Source: Marinomonas spartinae
GTDB lineage: Bacteria; Pseudomonadota; Gammaproteobacteria; Pseudomonadales; Marinomonadaceae
Assembly: GCF_016461715.1 (NCBI RefSeq)
Contig: NZ_JAEMUI010000026.1
Location: 1-64,000, forward strand
DNA length: 64,000 nt
Direction: 5' to 3'
In this document: positions 14,260 through 22,979 of the stretch, piece after piece
How the letters are laid out: the number at the start of each line of letters is the position of its first letter
Numbering within the stretch: the first letter of the stretch is position 1
Notes under the pieces: generated by a model
What the model was told of the DNA's origin: nothing
Database searches by the model: none
The model's input: the letters and a program-made list of their open reading frames with translations, nothing else
Translations under genes and position numbers: made by a program

Positions 14260-14997
14260 ATGATCGAGCCAAATAAAAAAACCTTACTGATCGTTGATGA
14301 TGACCAAGATATTCGTCAGTTGTTGTGTGATGTACTGTCGCAAAAAGGTTACCAAGTCTTAGAAGCGGACAGTGGTGCACAAATGTGGGCGCATTTAGAG
14401 CGAACACAGGTCGATCTCATCTTGATGGATTTGTATCTCCGTGAAGAAGACGGATTACATTTAGCGCGAGATGTTCGTAACCTTTTTACGATGCCTATCA
14501 TGATGTTAACAGGGAAAGGTGATGAAACGGATCGTATTTTGGGGCTGGAATTAGCCGCAGACGATTACATGATGAAGCCGTTTAATCTACGGGAACTGAT
14601 GGCCCGAATACATGCTTTGCTGCGACGTGCGATACAACTGGCACCAGCACCTGTGCTAAATACCCTTGAAGACCCTCATGAGTGTTTATACTTTGGTAAC
14701 TGGGTTTTAGACCTGACGGCCCGTCAATTAATGAACCAGGAGGGTGAACAAGTGGTACTGACACTGGGGGAATTCTCCTTATTAGAAGTGTTGGTTCATC
14801 ACCCTGACCGTATTTTTTCACGGGAACAGTTAATTGATCAAAGTCGAGGTTTGGAAGCGGAAGTCTTTGACCGCACTGTCGATGTTTTGATTTTAAGATT
14901 GCGCCGTAAAATTGAAAGTAACCCTAAAACCCCGCAATTTATTAAAACGCAGCGTGGGCTGGGGTATTTTTTCCAAGGGCCAGTTCGTAAAAACTAG
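14260..14997 (+). CDS. OmpR/TorR-family response regulator
   Basis: 245 residues. The N-terminal receiver has acidic residues DDDQD near 14-18, phospho-acceptor D57 (ILMDLYL) and a conserved lysine in DDYMMKPFN. The C-terminal winged helix runs from about 140 to 240 (LTLGEFSLLEVLVHHP, FDRTVDVLILRLRRKI). The sensor kinase gene begins 15 bases after the stop, so the pair is one operon. A fructose-type ABC operon starts right after the kinase and is a plausible target, although no binding site was identified. The layout is like TorR of the TorTRS system. Confidence 0.9.
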   Translation: MIEPNKKTLLIVDDDQDIRQLLCDVLSQKGYQVLEADSGAQMWAHLERTQVDLILMDLYLREEDGLHLARDVRNLFTMPIMMLTGKGDETDRILGLELAADDYMMKPFNLRELMARIHALLRRAIQLAPAPVLNTLEDPHECLYFGNWVLDLTARQLMNQEGEQVVLTLGEFSLLEVLVHHPDRIFSREQLIDQSRGLEAEVFDRTVDVLILRLRRKIESNPKTPQFIKTQRGLGYFFQGPVRKN

Positions 14998-15011
14998 AGT
15001 GGAAAAACTAA

Positions 15012-17546
15012 ATGCGCTTTATCAGCATTCGTCAAAAAGTCTCCTTCGCCATTCTGACGGTGAGTGTTGTCGCATTTTGTATGGTAGGCATTGGTTGGCA
15101 ATCTATGCGAGTGAGTGAAGACTCGCTTTCTGAATTCGAAGCTCAGACCTTACCCGAAATCAGTACCTCTCTGACGTTAGCCGAAGGGGTCGCGCAATTA
15201 GCGGCGACGGCACCTTATACGGCAGGATCAGGACGACCTTTTCAATTACAGGCGGAATCTCAACGTATCAATCGGAGTATTGCGGCGCTACGAAGCGTTG
15301 CCAATAGTTTGACGGATCCGGCCTTTCGGGACACCGTCAATGGTCGCTTGGATGATTTGCAAAAGACTTTAGAGGAATTGGTGTCTCTGGTTCGTGAGGA
15401 GTTATATATTCGCGAAGACAGCTATGCATTGCAGTTTAAGATTCGTCAAATCAAGCCTGATAATGATACGACTCACGTCATCAGCGCCCAACAAGGCTTG
15501 GATTGGTTATTAAAACTCTTGGAATCTCCGCATGTGGTGCCTGACAGTATTGTGACCCAGTTGACGCTCAATACAAAAGGCAAAGAGGCACAAAATATTG
15601 CCAGCGCCTTATTGAAAGCCCACCGTCGCTTAGCAAAAATCCAGTTACGAAAACAATATCTACTGACCTTGATTCGCGCCAAGTCAGAAGAGCTTAGTGC
15701 ACAGGTGAGTCAGTTTGTTGGCGCATTGCAAAAGAAAGTGGCCCGTCAGCGAGAGGCCGTGTCGAAATATGTGTCTAATGGTCAGCATTGGATTTTTGGT
15801 ATTTCCATCTTTTTGATGATTGGTCTGATTCGTTTATATTGGCAGAGCCAGCGTATGACGAGGGATTTGCAAGCGGTGACCAAAGACATGGAAGAGTTGT
15901 CGATGGGGCATATGGACTCAGATCGTCCGAAGATTAAACGTAATGATGAAATTGGTACCTTGGCCGATGCGTTTGAAGTGTTTCGTTATGACGCAATAAG
16001 ACGAGTGGAAGTGACTGCGGAATTATCGGCCCAGAAAAAATTGTTGGAAACCATTTTCGATAATATGAACGATGGGCTGAGTGTGTTTTCGGGCAAAGGA
16101 GAATTGGTTGCTTGGAATCCCAGTTATGAAACCTTGTTTGACTTATCTCCTGATGAGTTAAAGGCGGGGATGTCCATTGAAAAGGTTCAATCGTTAATTA
16201 ACAAGGGCCAGCAAAAAACGCTGAATTTAGAAAATCAGCAGGTTCATATGGACGAAATAAATATTTCCCGTCATTTGCGCAGTCAAAGTTTTGAGCGTCA
16301 TTTTGATTCGGGCAAAATCATTGAGTTTCGCTCCAAACCCATGCCAGAAGGGGGCTTTGTGACCCTGTATACGGATTTAACGGACCGTAAAAGTGTGGAA
16401 AGCCAGCTTCGTCAGGCGCAGAAAATGGAAATGCTGGGCCAGCTGACGGGAGGGGTTGCCCATGATTTCAACAATCTGTTAGCGGCCATCATGGGAAATC
16501 TGCAGATGTTATCCGACTCTTCCCCACAAACGGCAGATCAAACGCGATATATTGAGCGAGCCTTGGCGGTGTCAGAGAAAAGCAGTAATTTGGTACAGCG
16601 TTTGTTGGCCTTTAGCCGTCGTCAGCAATTGTTTCCGGTTCCCACCAAAATCGATGACCTTATTGAGGGCATGCTGGATTTAGTGGAATACAGTGTGGGT
16701 TCCCATATTAGTGTGTCTTGTCATTTAGGGTGTCCAGACTTTGTGAGCCTGATAGACCCTTCTCAGCTAGAAAATGCCTTGCTTAATCTTGCCTTAAATA
16801 GTGCTGGGGCTATGCCGGACGGTGGTCATTTATCCTTTTCAACCAAATATGCCATGTTGCCAGACAGTACGAAGCCCGGTATTCGTATCAAGGTAGAAGA
16901 TTCTGGTGAAGGCATTTCAGAAGACGTGCTAGGGCGTATATTTGAGCCCTTTTTTACCACGAAACCCGTAGGTAAAGGCAGTGGCCTTGGCCTAAGTATG
17001 ATTTATGGGTTTGTGAAGCAAAGTGGAGGGGAGATCAAAGTGACATCTGAGCCGGGTAAATGGACTCGAGTGTGTTTGTTTTTACCTGAACAAGTTCGTG
17101 GAAAAGAGATAGAGCCTAACGTTACTATTGAACGTCATAAGCCCATTCCGTTACCTGCCGATAGCTTGTTGTGGCTGGTGGAAGACGATATGGAAGTGCA
17201 AAGCGCTATGCGTGAACAGTTACAAAAAATGGGCTTTATTGTGCAGTGCTTTGATCGTGCTGAAGCAGTACTGAGCGCGTTAAAACAAGCCATGTTACCG
17301 GATGTGATTGTGTCGGATGTTAACTTGGCAGGGACGATGAATGGGGTGGAGCTTGCGCACAGTTTAAAACCGAGTCAGATGAGTGATAAGACGTCAAATG
17401 TACTCTTTCATGGCCCCGTTGTGATCATGTCTGGCCTACCTTACGATGAAATAAGAAAAAAATACGCACTTAATGAATCCGATTTGTTTATTTCAAAACC
17501 ATTTAATATCAAAGAGTTATTTGAAGTTTTTTATATAGATCGCTAA
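15012..17546 (+). CDS. TorS-like hybrid sensor histidine kinase
   Basis: 844 residues. TM1 (about 9-30), a helical periplasmic sensor region (about 31-255) of the kind found in TorS, TM2 (about 258-276), HAMP (about 277-330) with NDEIGTLADAF, PAS (about 342-455), HisKA with H484 in GGVAHDFNNLL, HATPase (DSGEGI, GKGSGLGLSM), and a C-terminal receiver with D769 (IVSDVNLAG). No Hpt domain is visible, so phosphotransfer to the regulator is direct or uses an outside Hpt. In TorS the periplasmic domain is read out through a periplasmic binding protein. Two such proteins are encoded just downstream (17706, 20841), so ligand sensing through one of them is plausible. Confidence 0.9.
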   Translation: MRFISIRQKVSFAILTVSVVAFCMVGIGWQSMRVSEDSLSEFEAQTLPEISTSLTLAEGVAQLAATAPYTAGSGRPFQLQAESQRINRSIAALRSVANSLTDPAFRDTVNGRLDDLQKTLEELVSLVREELYIREDSYALQFKIRQIKPDNDTTHVISAQQGLDWLLKLLESPHVVPDSIVTQLTLNTKGKEAQNIASALLKAHRRLAKIQLRKQYLLTLIRAKSEELSAQVSQFVGALQKKVARQREAVSKYVSNGQHWIFGISIFLMIGLIRLYWQSQRMTRDLQAVTKDMEELSMGHMDSDRPKIKRNDEIGTLADAFEVFRYDAIRRVEVTAELSAQKKLLETIFDNMNDGLSVFSGKGELVAWNPSYETLFDLSPDELKAGMSIEKVQSLINKGQQKTLNLENQQVHMDEINISRHLRSQSFERHFDSGKIIEFRSKPMPEGGFVTLYTDLTDRKSVESQLRQAQKMEMLGQLTGGVAHDFNNLLAAIMGNLQMLSDSSPQTADQTRYIERALAVSEKSSNLVQRLLAFSRRQQLFPVPTKIDDLIEGMLDLVEYSVGSHISVSCHLGCPDFVSLIDPSQLENALLNLALNSAGAMPDGGHLSFSTKYAMLPDSTKPGIRIKVEDSGEGISEDVLGRIFEPFFTTKPVGKGSGLGLSMIYGFVKQSGGEIKVTSEPGKWTRVCLFLPEQVRGKEIEPNVTIERHKPIPLPADSLLWLVEDDMEVQSAMREQLQKMGFIVQCFDRAEAVLSALKQAMLPDVIVSDVNLAGTMNGVELAHSLKPSQMSDKTSNVLFHGPVVIMSGLPYDEIRKKYALNESDLFISKPFNIKELFEVFYIDR

Positions 17547-17705
17547 AAAGTTACAAATATTACAAAAAAAAATTCCCGGTGAAATTTTCCATTAGCTTTT
17601 ATACTGCAAAGTGCGCCTAGAAGCAGATCTCCAACAGATTGAACTCGGGTCTGATTCAACAGCGTCTCTGCTGATAATAAAAACAAAACTGGAGTTACCA
17701 ATACA

Positions 17706-18725
17706 ATGAAATTTCCTTACCGTAAACTAGCTTGCCTAGTCGCCGCTGGCTCTCTCTCGACTGTCGCTCTGGCAGATGAACCTATCATCGGTCTAATCAC
17801 TAAGACCAATACCAACCCCTATTTTGTTACCATGAAGCAAGGTGCAGAAAAAGAAGCGAAAAAGCTTGGTCTTGATTTGCGTACGTTTTCTGGTCGTTAT
17901 GACGGAGATAATCAATCCCAAGTCGATGCTATTGAGAATTTAATTGCGGCGGGCGCTAAGGGTATTTTGATTACTCCAAGTGATCCAGCAGCGATTGTTC
18001 CTACGGTTGAAAAGGCACGTAAGGCGGGTTTATTGGTCATTGCTTTAGATACCAAATTTAACCCAGTGAGTGCCGCTGACATGACATTTGCCACCAATAA
18101 CTTCCAAGCGGGTGAATTGATTGGTAAATGGGCAAGAGAAAAAATGGGTGCTAAAGCAAAAGACGCTAAAATTGCCATGTTAGATCTGAGTACCAGCCAA
18201 GTGACCGTTGATGTCGCTCGTGACCAAGGTTTCTTAAAAGGTTTCGGTATTGATATCAAAAACCCCAACCGTATCGGTGATGAAACCGATCCGCGTATTG
18301 TAGGTCATGATGTAACTCAAGGTTCCGCTGAAGGTGGCCGTCGTGCCATGGAAAACCTGTTGCAAAAAGATCCAAGTATCAACTTGGTTTACACCATCAA
18401 CGAACCTGCAGCAGCAGGGGCCTATCAAGCCCTTAAATCTTTTGGTTTAGAGAAAAACGTGATGATTGTGTCCATTGATGGTGGCTGCCCAGGTGTGAAA
18501 AACATTCAAGAAGGCATCTTGGATGCAACCGCAATGCAATTCCCTATCAAAATGGCGATTGATGGCGTAGATGCCATTTCAGAATTTGCCAAAACAGGTA
18601 CTCGTCCTACAGCGACGAAAGGCTTGGATTACTTCAACACAGGTGTTCAGTTGATCACTAATGAACCTGTCAAAGGCGTGAAATCTGTCACGGCGAAAAC
18701 AGGTTTGGCGATGTGCTGGGGTTAA
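17706..18725 (+). CDS. frcB: Fructose-type ABC transporter, periplasmic binding protein
   Basis: 339 residues. A Sec signal peptide is cleaved near ALADEP (about residue 24), followed by a two-lobed type I periplasmic binding fold ([44 protein letters not shown]). The overall pattern and the C-terminal CWG match FrcB fructose-binding proteins of rhizobia. It delivers the sugar to the permease encoded next. The ribosome-binding site is GGAG. Two hairpins separate it from the permease gene, fitting higher expression of the binding protein. It follows the TorS-like kinase by 159 bases. Confidence 0.88.
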   Translation: MKFPYRKLACLVAAGSLSTVALADEPIIGLITKTNTNPYFVTMKQGAEKEAKKLGLDLRTFSGRYDGDNQSQVDAIENLIAAGAKGILITPSDPAAIVPTVEKARKAGLLVIALDTKFNPVSAADMTFATNNFQAGELIGKWAREKMGAKAKDAKIAMLDLSTSQVTVDVARDQGFLKGFGIDIKNPNRIGDETDPRIVGHDVTQGSAEGGRRAMENLLQKDPSINLVYTINEPAAAGAYQALKSFGLEKNVMIVSIDGGCPGVKNIQEGILDATAMQFPIKMAIDGVDAISEFAKTGTRPTATKGLDYFNTGVQLITNEPVKGVKSVTAKTGLAMCWG

Positions 18726-18733
18726 TATCAACA

Positions 18734-18830
18734 CTTGCCTGTTATGACAATGGATGACAGGCAAGTCGTCTAGTCCAAACGATTTAGAAAGCTATGTTTT
18801 TACCGCTGGCGGGGGATTTTTGTCAGCGGT
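18734..18830 (+). repeat. Two intercistronic hairpins between frcB and frcC
   Basis: CTTGCCTGT / ACAGGCAAG (18734-18742, 18757-18765) and ACCGCTGGC / GTCAGCGGT (18802-18810, 18822-18830). The second is followed by TGTTTTCCTT. Together they look like an mRNA-stabilising and partly terminating region that would make more binding protein than permease. Confidence 0.6.
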
Positions 18831-18854
18831 TGTTTTCCTTCTTGGAGTGACTCT

Positions 18855-19937
18855 ATGAGTTCAACCGAACAAAAAAACTCAACTGCAGTGCTTGATCACG
18901 ATAAAGTGGCAGATCAAGCTCAGGTTTACGAGGCCCGTTTTGAGCATAAAGAAACGCTTGTGCAGCGTTTTAAAAAGTTTCTTCATCATTATCCCGTTGC
19001 TGCCCCCAGTATTGTATTGTTACTGGCTATTTTCTGTTTTAGCCTGATTGTTGGCGGCCGTTTTTTATCGGCTTTTAACTTGTCGTTGGTGTTACAACAG
19101 GTGACCATCATCGGCATGGTAGGGATTGCTCAAACGCTGATTATTTTAACCGCAGGGATCGACTTGTCTGTGGGTGCCATTATGGTATTGGCATCCGTGG
19201 TAATGGGCCGTATGGCGATCGATTATGGTCTTGATCCTTGGTTGGCATTATGTGTGGGAATCGCCGTTGGTGCTGTCGCCGGTTTTATTAATGGTTCATT
19301 AATTACACGTCTGAAATTGCCACCTTTTATTGCTACATTGGGCACATGGAACGTCTTCTTCGCATTGAATTTATGGTACTCCAATAGTGAGACCATTAGA
19401 GCAGAAGACATCTCGAATACCGCTCCGCTTTTACAATGGTTAGGCAACACGATTGATGTGTTTGGTGCTCAGTTAACCTACGGTTCCTTGTTAATGTTGG
19501 CTATGTTTGTGGTGATTTGGTACGCCTTGAACTGGACCGCATGGGGGCGACATGTTTATGCCACGGGTGATGATCCGGCGGCGGCGAAGTTAGCCGGTAT
19601 TCGTACCGACCGTATTTTACTCTCTGTGTATATTTTAGCGGGGATTGTTTGCGCATTGGGTGCTTGGGTATTGATTGGTCGTATCGGTTCCATCAGTCCT
19701 CAGGCTGGTTATACCACGAACTTGGACAGTATTACTGCCGTAGTCATTGGTGGTTGTAGTTTGTTTGGTGGGCGAGGTTCAATCTTCGGCACGTTAATTG
19801 GTGCATTGGTTGTGGGCATTTTCCGCAATGGCTTAGCCCTAGCCGGTGTTGATGTACTTTGGCAAGAGTTCACTGTTGGTATCTTGATTATTGTTGCCGT
19901 CGGTGTTGACCAGTGGATCAGAAAAGGAACAGCATAA
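18855..19937 (+). CDS. frcC: Fructose-type ABC transporter permease
   Basis: 360 residues. BPD_transp_2 (RbsC-like) inner-membrane permease with a cytoplasmic N-terminus of about 50 residues and about 8-10 membrane segments. The signature ILTAGIDLSVGAIMVLASVV and the conserved loop ATGDDPAAAKLAGIRTD (contact with the ATPase) are visible. The long N-terminal extension is typical of FrcC. The stop codon overlaps the start of the ATPase gene by one base (TAATG), showing translational coupling. Confidence 0.9.
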   Translation: MSSTEQKNSTAVLDHDKVADQAQVYEARFEHKETLVQRFKKFLHHYPVAAPSIVLLLAIFCFSLIVGGRFLSAFNLSLVLQQVTIIGMVGIAQTLIILTAGIDLSVGAIMVLASVVMGRMAIDYGLDPWLALCVGIAVGAVAGFINGSLITRLKLPPFIATLGTWNVFFALNLWYSNSETIRAEDISNTAPLLQWLGNTIDVFGAQLTYGSLLMLAMFVVIWYALNWTAWGRHVYATGDDPAAAKLAGIRTDRILLSVYILAGIVCALGAWVLIGRIGSISPQAGYTTNLDSITAVVIGGCSLFGGRGSIFGTLIGALVVGIFRNGLALAGVDVLWQEFTVGILIIVAVGVDQWIRKGTA

Positions 19938-20731
19938 TGACAACCAATACAAACCAAACCCCAATTCTGCAAACCAAGAGTTTAGTGAAACGTTACGGCA
20001 GTGTAACGGCTATTGACCATGCGGATTTTGAGTTATATCCGGGCGAGATCTTAGCGATTATTGGCGACAATGGTGCGGGTAAATCTTCCTTGATTAAGGC
20101 CTTATCTGGTGCTCTAGTACCAGATGAAGGGGAGATTCTACTGGATGGTCAGCCAGTAAACTTTAGCTCGCCGATGGAAGCGCGTGCTTTGGGCATTGAA
20201 ACGGTCTATCAAAATTTGGCGGTTTCCCCAGCGCTCAACATTGCGGATAACCTATTTTTGGGACGCGAAATTCGCAAACCCGGAATCTTAGGCTCGGTTT
20301 TCCGTATGTTAGACAAGAAAGCCATGGAACAAAAAGCCAAAGACAAAATGACAGAGCTCGGTTTAATGACCATTCAAAACATTAGCCAAGCGGTGGAGTC
20401 TTTGTCGGGAGGTCAGCGCCAAGGGGTGGCCGTGGCGCGCTCAGCCTTATTTGGAACCAAAGTCGTGATCATGGATGAGCCTACCGCTGCATTAGGTGTG
20501 AAAGAATCGCGTCGGGTTTTGAATTTGATCAAGGAAGTTCGAGACCGAGGCTTGCCAATTATTTTGATCAGCCATAACATGCCTCACGTTTTTGAAGTAG
20601 CGGATCGTATTCATATTCATCGCTTGGGTAGACGTGCTGCTGTCATCACGCCGCAATCCCATTCTATGTCTGAGGCGGTAGCCATTATGACTGGAGCGTT
20701 AGAGGTAAAAAGCGACCCACAAGCCGCTTAA
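19937..20731 (+). CDS. frcA: Fructose-type ABC transporter, ATP-binding protein (single domain)
   Basis: 264 residues from the ATG at 19937, which overlaps the permease stop and has AAAAGGA upstream. One ABC domain: Walker A GDNGAGKSS, Q-loop YQNLAVSP, signature LSGGQRQ, Walker B VVIMDEP, H-loop LISHN. The half-length single domain (unlike the duplicated RbsA/MglA type) is what FrcA has, and presumably a homodimer drives the importer. It is the last gene of frcBCA; a strong terminator follows. Confidence 0.9.
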   Translation: MTTNTNQTPILQTKSLVKRYGSVTAIDHADFELYPGEILAIIGDNGAGKSSLIKALSGALVPDEGEILLDGQPVNFSSPMEARALGIETVYQNLAVSPALNIADNLFLGREIRKPGILGSVFRMLDKKAMEQKAKDKMTELGLMTIQNISQAVESLSGGQRQGVAVARSALFGTKVVIMDEPTAALGVKESRRVLNLIKEVRDRGLPIILISHNMPHVFEVADRIHIHRLGRRAAVITPQSHSMSEAVAIMTGALEVKSDPQAA

Positions 20732-20784
20732 TGTTCATTCATAGATACACACAGAGCGTCTATGTCTTCTGTGTTGCTCGATGG

Positions 20785-20817
20785 AAAAACGGCTCTCAAT
20801 ACTTGGAGCCGTTTTTT
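20785..20817 (+). terminator. Terminator of the frcBCA operon
   Basis: AAACGGCTC / GGAGCCGTTT stem (with flanking A and T) followed by seven T. It separates frcA from the orphan binding-protein gene, which therefore needs its own promoter or read-through. Confidence 0.88.
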
Positions 20818-20840
20818 TCTCCAAGTAGAGGTTCTGCTCC

Positions 20841-21845
20841 ATGCGTCGCGTCGCAGTATTGAAATCCTATGGGCGTTTTTCGCGTTTACATTTTTTTAGA
20901 GGACGATTACTTTCCTGTTTAGTGTTCGCGTTATTTGCCACCGCGTTGTTTGCCGCAACCCCCGTGCCATCAAGTTCGATAGAGGCGAAAAATGCGTCAG
21001 TGTTGAAGTCGATCGGTATTAGTGTCTCTGACCTTGGTAACCCTTATTTTGTCAAATTAATTGATGCGACCGCCGCCACAGCTAAAGAACTGACAGGCGG
21101 CCCAGTAAAAATGTTAATTCATTCCGATGCCTATGATTTAGATCGTCAAATCAAGCAAGTGAATGAATTTATTAAAGCGGGTGTCGATCTGATTATTCTA
21201 ACGGCTGCGGATCCATACAAAATTGCTCCTGTGGTGGCAAAAGCTCAGCGGGCTGGCATTAAAGTCATTGCTGTGGATGTGAATGCCCAAGGGGCAGACG
21301 CGACCATTACCACGGATAATGTGCAAGCAGGAATGGAGGCGTGTGAACGACTTGCCAAGCAAATTCACTATAAAGGCAACTTTGTTATTATTAACGGTGT
21401 CTTAGTGTCGTCAGTAGTGGAACGTGTGGCTGGCTGCAAATCGGTGTTGAGTAAATACCCGAACATCTCTCTGTTAAGTTACCGTATGAATGGCAGTGGT
21501 AGCGTTGATGGAGGAATGGAAGTCATGACCTATTTGATGGAAAAATACCCCCATATCGATGCCGTATTTGCCATTAATGATCCTACCGCACTAGGGGCGC
21601 TTCAAGCGGCACAACAAGCCAGCCGTAAGGATTTTATTATTGCCTCAGTGGATGGCGCTACGTTTGCTGAAAAGATGATTCACCAAGAGAACCAATGGGT
21701 GGCAACGGCGGTTCAGCGTCCGAAAGAGATGGCTGCCAAAGCGGTTGAAATTGGTCTTGCTCTGCTTGAAGGACGACCTGTGCCCCAGCGTTTTATTCAA
21801 ATTCCTTCTGTTTTAGTGGAAAAGCCCCTTCCAAAGACACAATAA
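20841..21845 (+). CDS. Second periplasmic sugar-binding protein, orphan
   Basis: 334 residues. The N-terminus is positively charged with a hydrophobic core (LLSCLVFALFATALFA), a signal peptide or anchor, followed by a type I periplasmic binding fold (SIGISVSDLGNPYFVKLI; LIILTAADPYKIAP; VFAINDPTALGALQ; IASVDGA). It resembles ribose/galactose-binding proteins but is clearly diverged from frcB next door and lacks its own permease. It lies after the frc terminator and ends before a small MscS gene. It may serve the FrcCA permease with another sugar, or present ligand to the TorS-like kinase as TorT does. The sequence does not decide between these. Confidence 0.82.
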   Translation: MRRVAVLKSYGRFSRLHFFRGRLLSCLVFALFATALFAATPVPSSSIEAKNASVLKSIGISVSDLGNPYFVKLIDATAATAKELTGGPVKMLIHSDAYDLDRQIKQVNEFIKAGVDLIILTAADPYKIAPVVAKAQRAGIKVIAVDVNAQGADATITTDNVQAGMEACERLAKQIHYKGNFVIINGVLVSSVVERVAGCKSVLSKYPNISLLSYRMNGSGSVDGGMEVMTYLMEKYPHIDAVFAINDPTALGALQAAQQASRKDFIIASVDGATFAEKMIHQENQWVATAVQRPKEMAAKAVEIGLALLEGRPVPQRFIQIPSVLVEKPLPKTQ

Positions 21846-21868
21846 TCGGTTATTTCATGCCATGATAT

Positions 21869-21905
21869 GCGAGAATCTCTGAGAAATGGTTCTCGCTTAT
21901 TTTAT
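21869..21905 (+). terminator. Weak terminator after the orphan binding-protein gene
   Basis: GCGAGAA / TTCTCGC seven-bp stem (21869-21875, 21890-21896) followed by TTATTTTATT. The long loop makes it a weak candidate. Confidence 0.45.
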
Positions 21906-21932
21906 TGCGCGCAGGCTTAAAAGGTATTTAGA

Positions 21933-22520
21933 GTGATGAAGATCATGGTGCAAATTGGTTTAGTTGCTTTGCTGGTTGTTGGTTATATTGTAATCAATCG
22001 TATTATGCGGAGCAGTGTGGAATTGCTGGGTCATAAAAATGGTACAAGTGAGGTTCGCTTGCGCTATGTGACCAAAATGATGCAGCTTAGTTTGACCGCT
22101 TTGTTTATTATGCTGGCTTGCATTGTGATGGGGGTTGGATACGGTCAGCTGGCGGTATTTTTTTCCTCTGTGTTTGCTGTAGTCGGTGTGGCTTTGTTTG
22201 CCCAATGGTCGATTCTAAGTAATATTACTGCCAGTTTGATTATCTTTTTTGCTTTCCCATATCGTGTTGGTGATTGGATTCGTGTGGCCGAAAAAGATGA
22301 AGACGTACTTGGCCAGATTACTGATATATCAAGCTTTCATGTCATTATTCGTCGTTTTTCTGGTGATATTGTGACGTACCCAAACAGCTTAATTTTACAA
22401 AAACCTGTGGTACGTTTTGATAATGAGGCCGCTGCTCGGGCGATGAAAGAGCGTATGGACGATGGAGGAAAAGATCGCCCTCAAACAGTATCCGATAATC
22501 CCCTGCCAAAAAAACCTTAA
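21933..22520 (+). CDS. Small MscS-type mechanosensitive channel
   Basis: 195 residues, about two thirds of E. coli MscS. Three hydrophobic segments (about 5-22, 50-70, 75-98), then the MscS pore-lining/beta-domain junction (SNITASLIIFFAFPYRVGDWIRV) and a beta domain with VTYPNSLIL. It has no large C-terminal alpha/beta vestibule domain and ends in a charged tail. It is expected to release solutes on membrane tension or to be a small regulatory channel. Start: GTG at 21933 has AAAGG eight bases upstream; an ATG directly follows at 21936 and could be used instead. Confidence 0.82.
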   Translation: MMKIMVQIGLVALLVVGYIVINRIMRSSVELLGHKNGTSEVRLRYVTKMMQLSLTALFIMLACIVMGVGYGQLAVFFSSVFAVVGVALFAQWSILSNITASLIIFFAFPYRVGDWIRVAEKDEDVLGQITDISSFHVIIRRFSGDIVTYPNSLILQKPVVRFDNEAAARAMKERMDDGGKDRPQTVSDNPLPKKP

Positions 22521-22652
22521 GCCATTGTCTTACAGTCTTCAAATCCCCTCACCATGGTTGTGACACGGACGGTCGGCGGTCCTATATGGAAGGTTTGAGT
22601 AAAAAATAGTCAATTTTTTAATTTTTGGTGTATTTTATGTCATAATAAAACG

Positions 22653-22674
22653 CTCTCGTACCTCATACGGAGAG
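22653..22674 (+). promoter_or_regulatory. Hairpin sequestering a ribosome-binding site
   Basis: CTCTCGTA (22653-22660) pairs with TACGGAGAG (22666-22674) with one bulged G and a five-base loop. The 3' arm contains the whole Shine-Dalgarno sequence GGAGAG of the small gene starting at 22681, so its translation may be structure-controlled. Confidence 0.55.
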
Positions 22675-22680
22675 TTTGAT

Positions 22681-22956
22681 ATGCAATCTGACCCAAAAAA
22701 TTTATTACAGCAAAATGATAAGCTGGTTCATTCGGACGCGCTAAAAGTCAAATCCCATGTGCAAAGACCGCAGGAAGATTGGGTTTTACATACTTTGATG
22801 ATCGAAGGCTACGATGTCCCCTTCCGTTTTAAGCGACAAGGAAAATACCGTACGTTGCGCGGATCCCGTGTTAACCTGACCTACTACCCAACGCAAGAGG
22901 TAGTGGCTGGTATTTCCATGGAAATTATGAAAGTCGTTCGAGTAAAACGGACTTAG
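22681..22956 (+). CDS. Small conserved-looking protein of unknown function
   Basis: 91 residues, not recognised. A disordered N-terminus of about 30 residues is followed by a compact basic domain (DWVLHTLMIEGYDVPFRFKR, YRTLRGSRVNLTYYP, AGISMEIMKVVRVKR) that looks like a small beta-barrel and could bind nucleic acid. Codon use is like that of its neighbours. Ribosome-binding site GGAGAG is six bases from the ATG but lies in a hairpin. It is convergent with the thiolase gene downstream. Nothing in the context reveals a role. Confidence 0.75.
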   Translation: MQSDPKNLLQQNDKLVHSDALKVKSHVQRPQEDWVLHTLMIEGYDVPFRFKRQGKYRTLRGSRVNLTYYPTQEVVAGISMEIMKVVRVKRT

Positions 22957-22979
22957 TCAAAAGCTTAATGATTTGACTT

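Noticed and set aside
17547..17705. TTGAA...TTCAA symmetry upstream of frcB as an operator of the TorR-like regulator
   Set aside because: Arms of only about five matching bases; no direct repeats of the kind bound by OmpR-family regulators could be identified.
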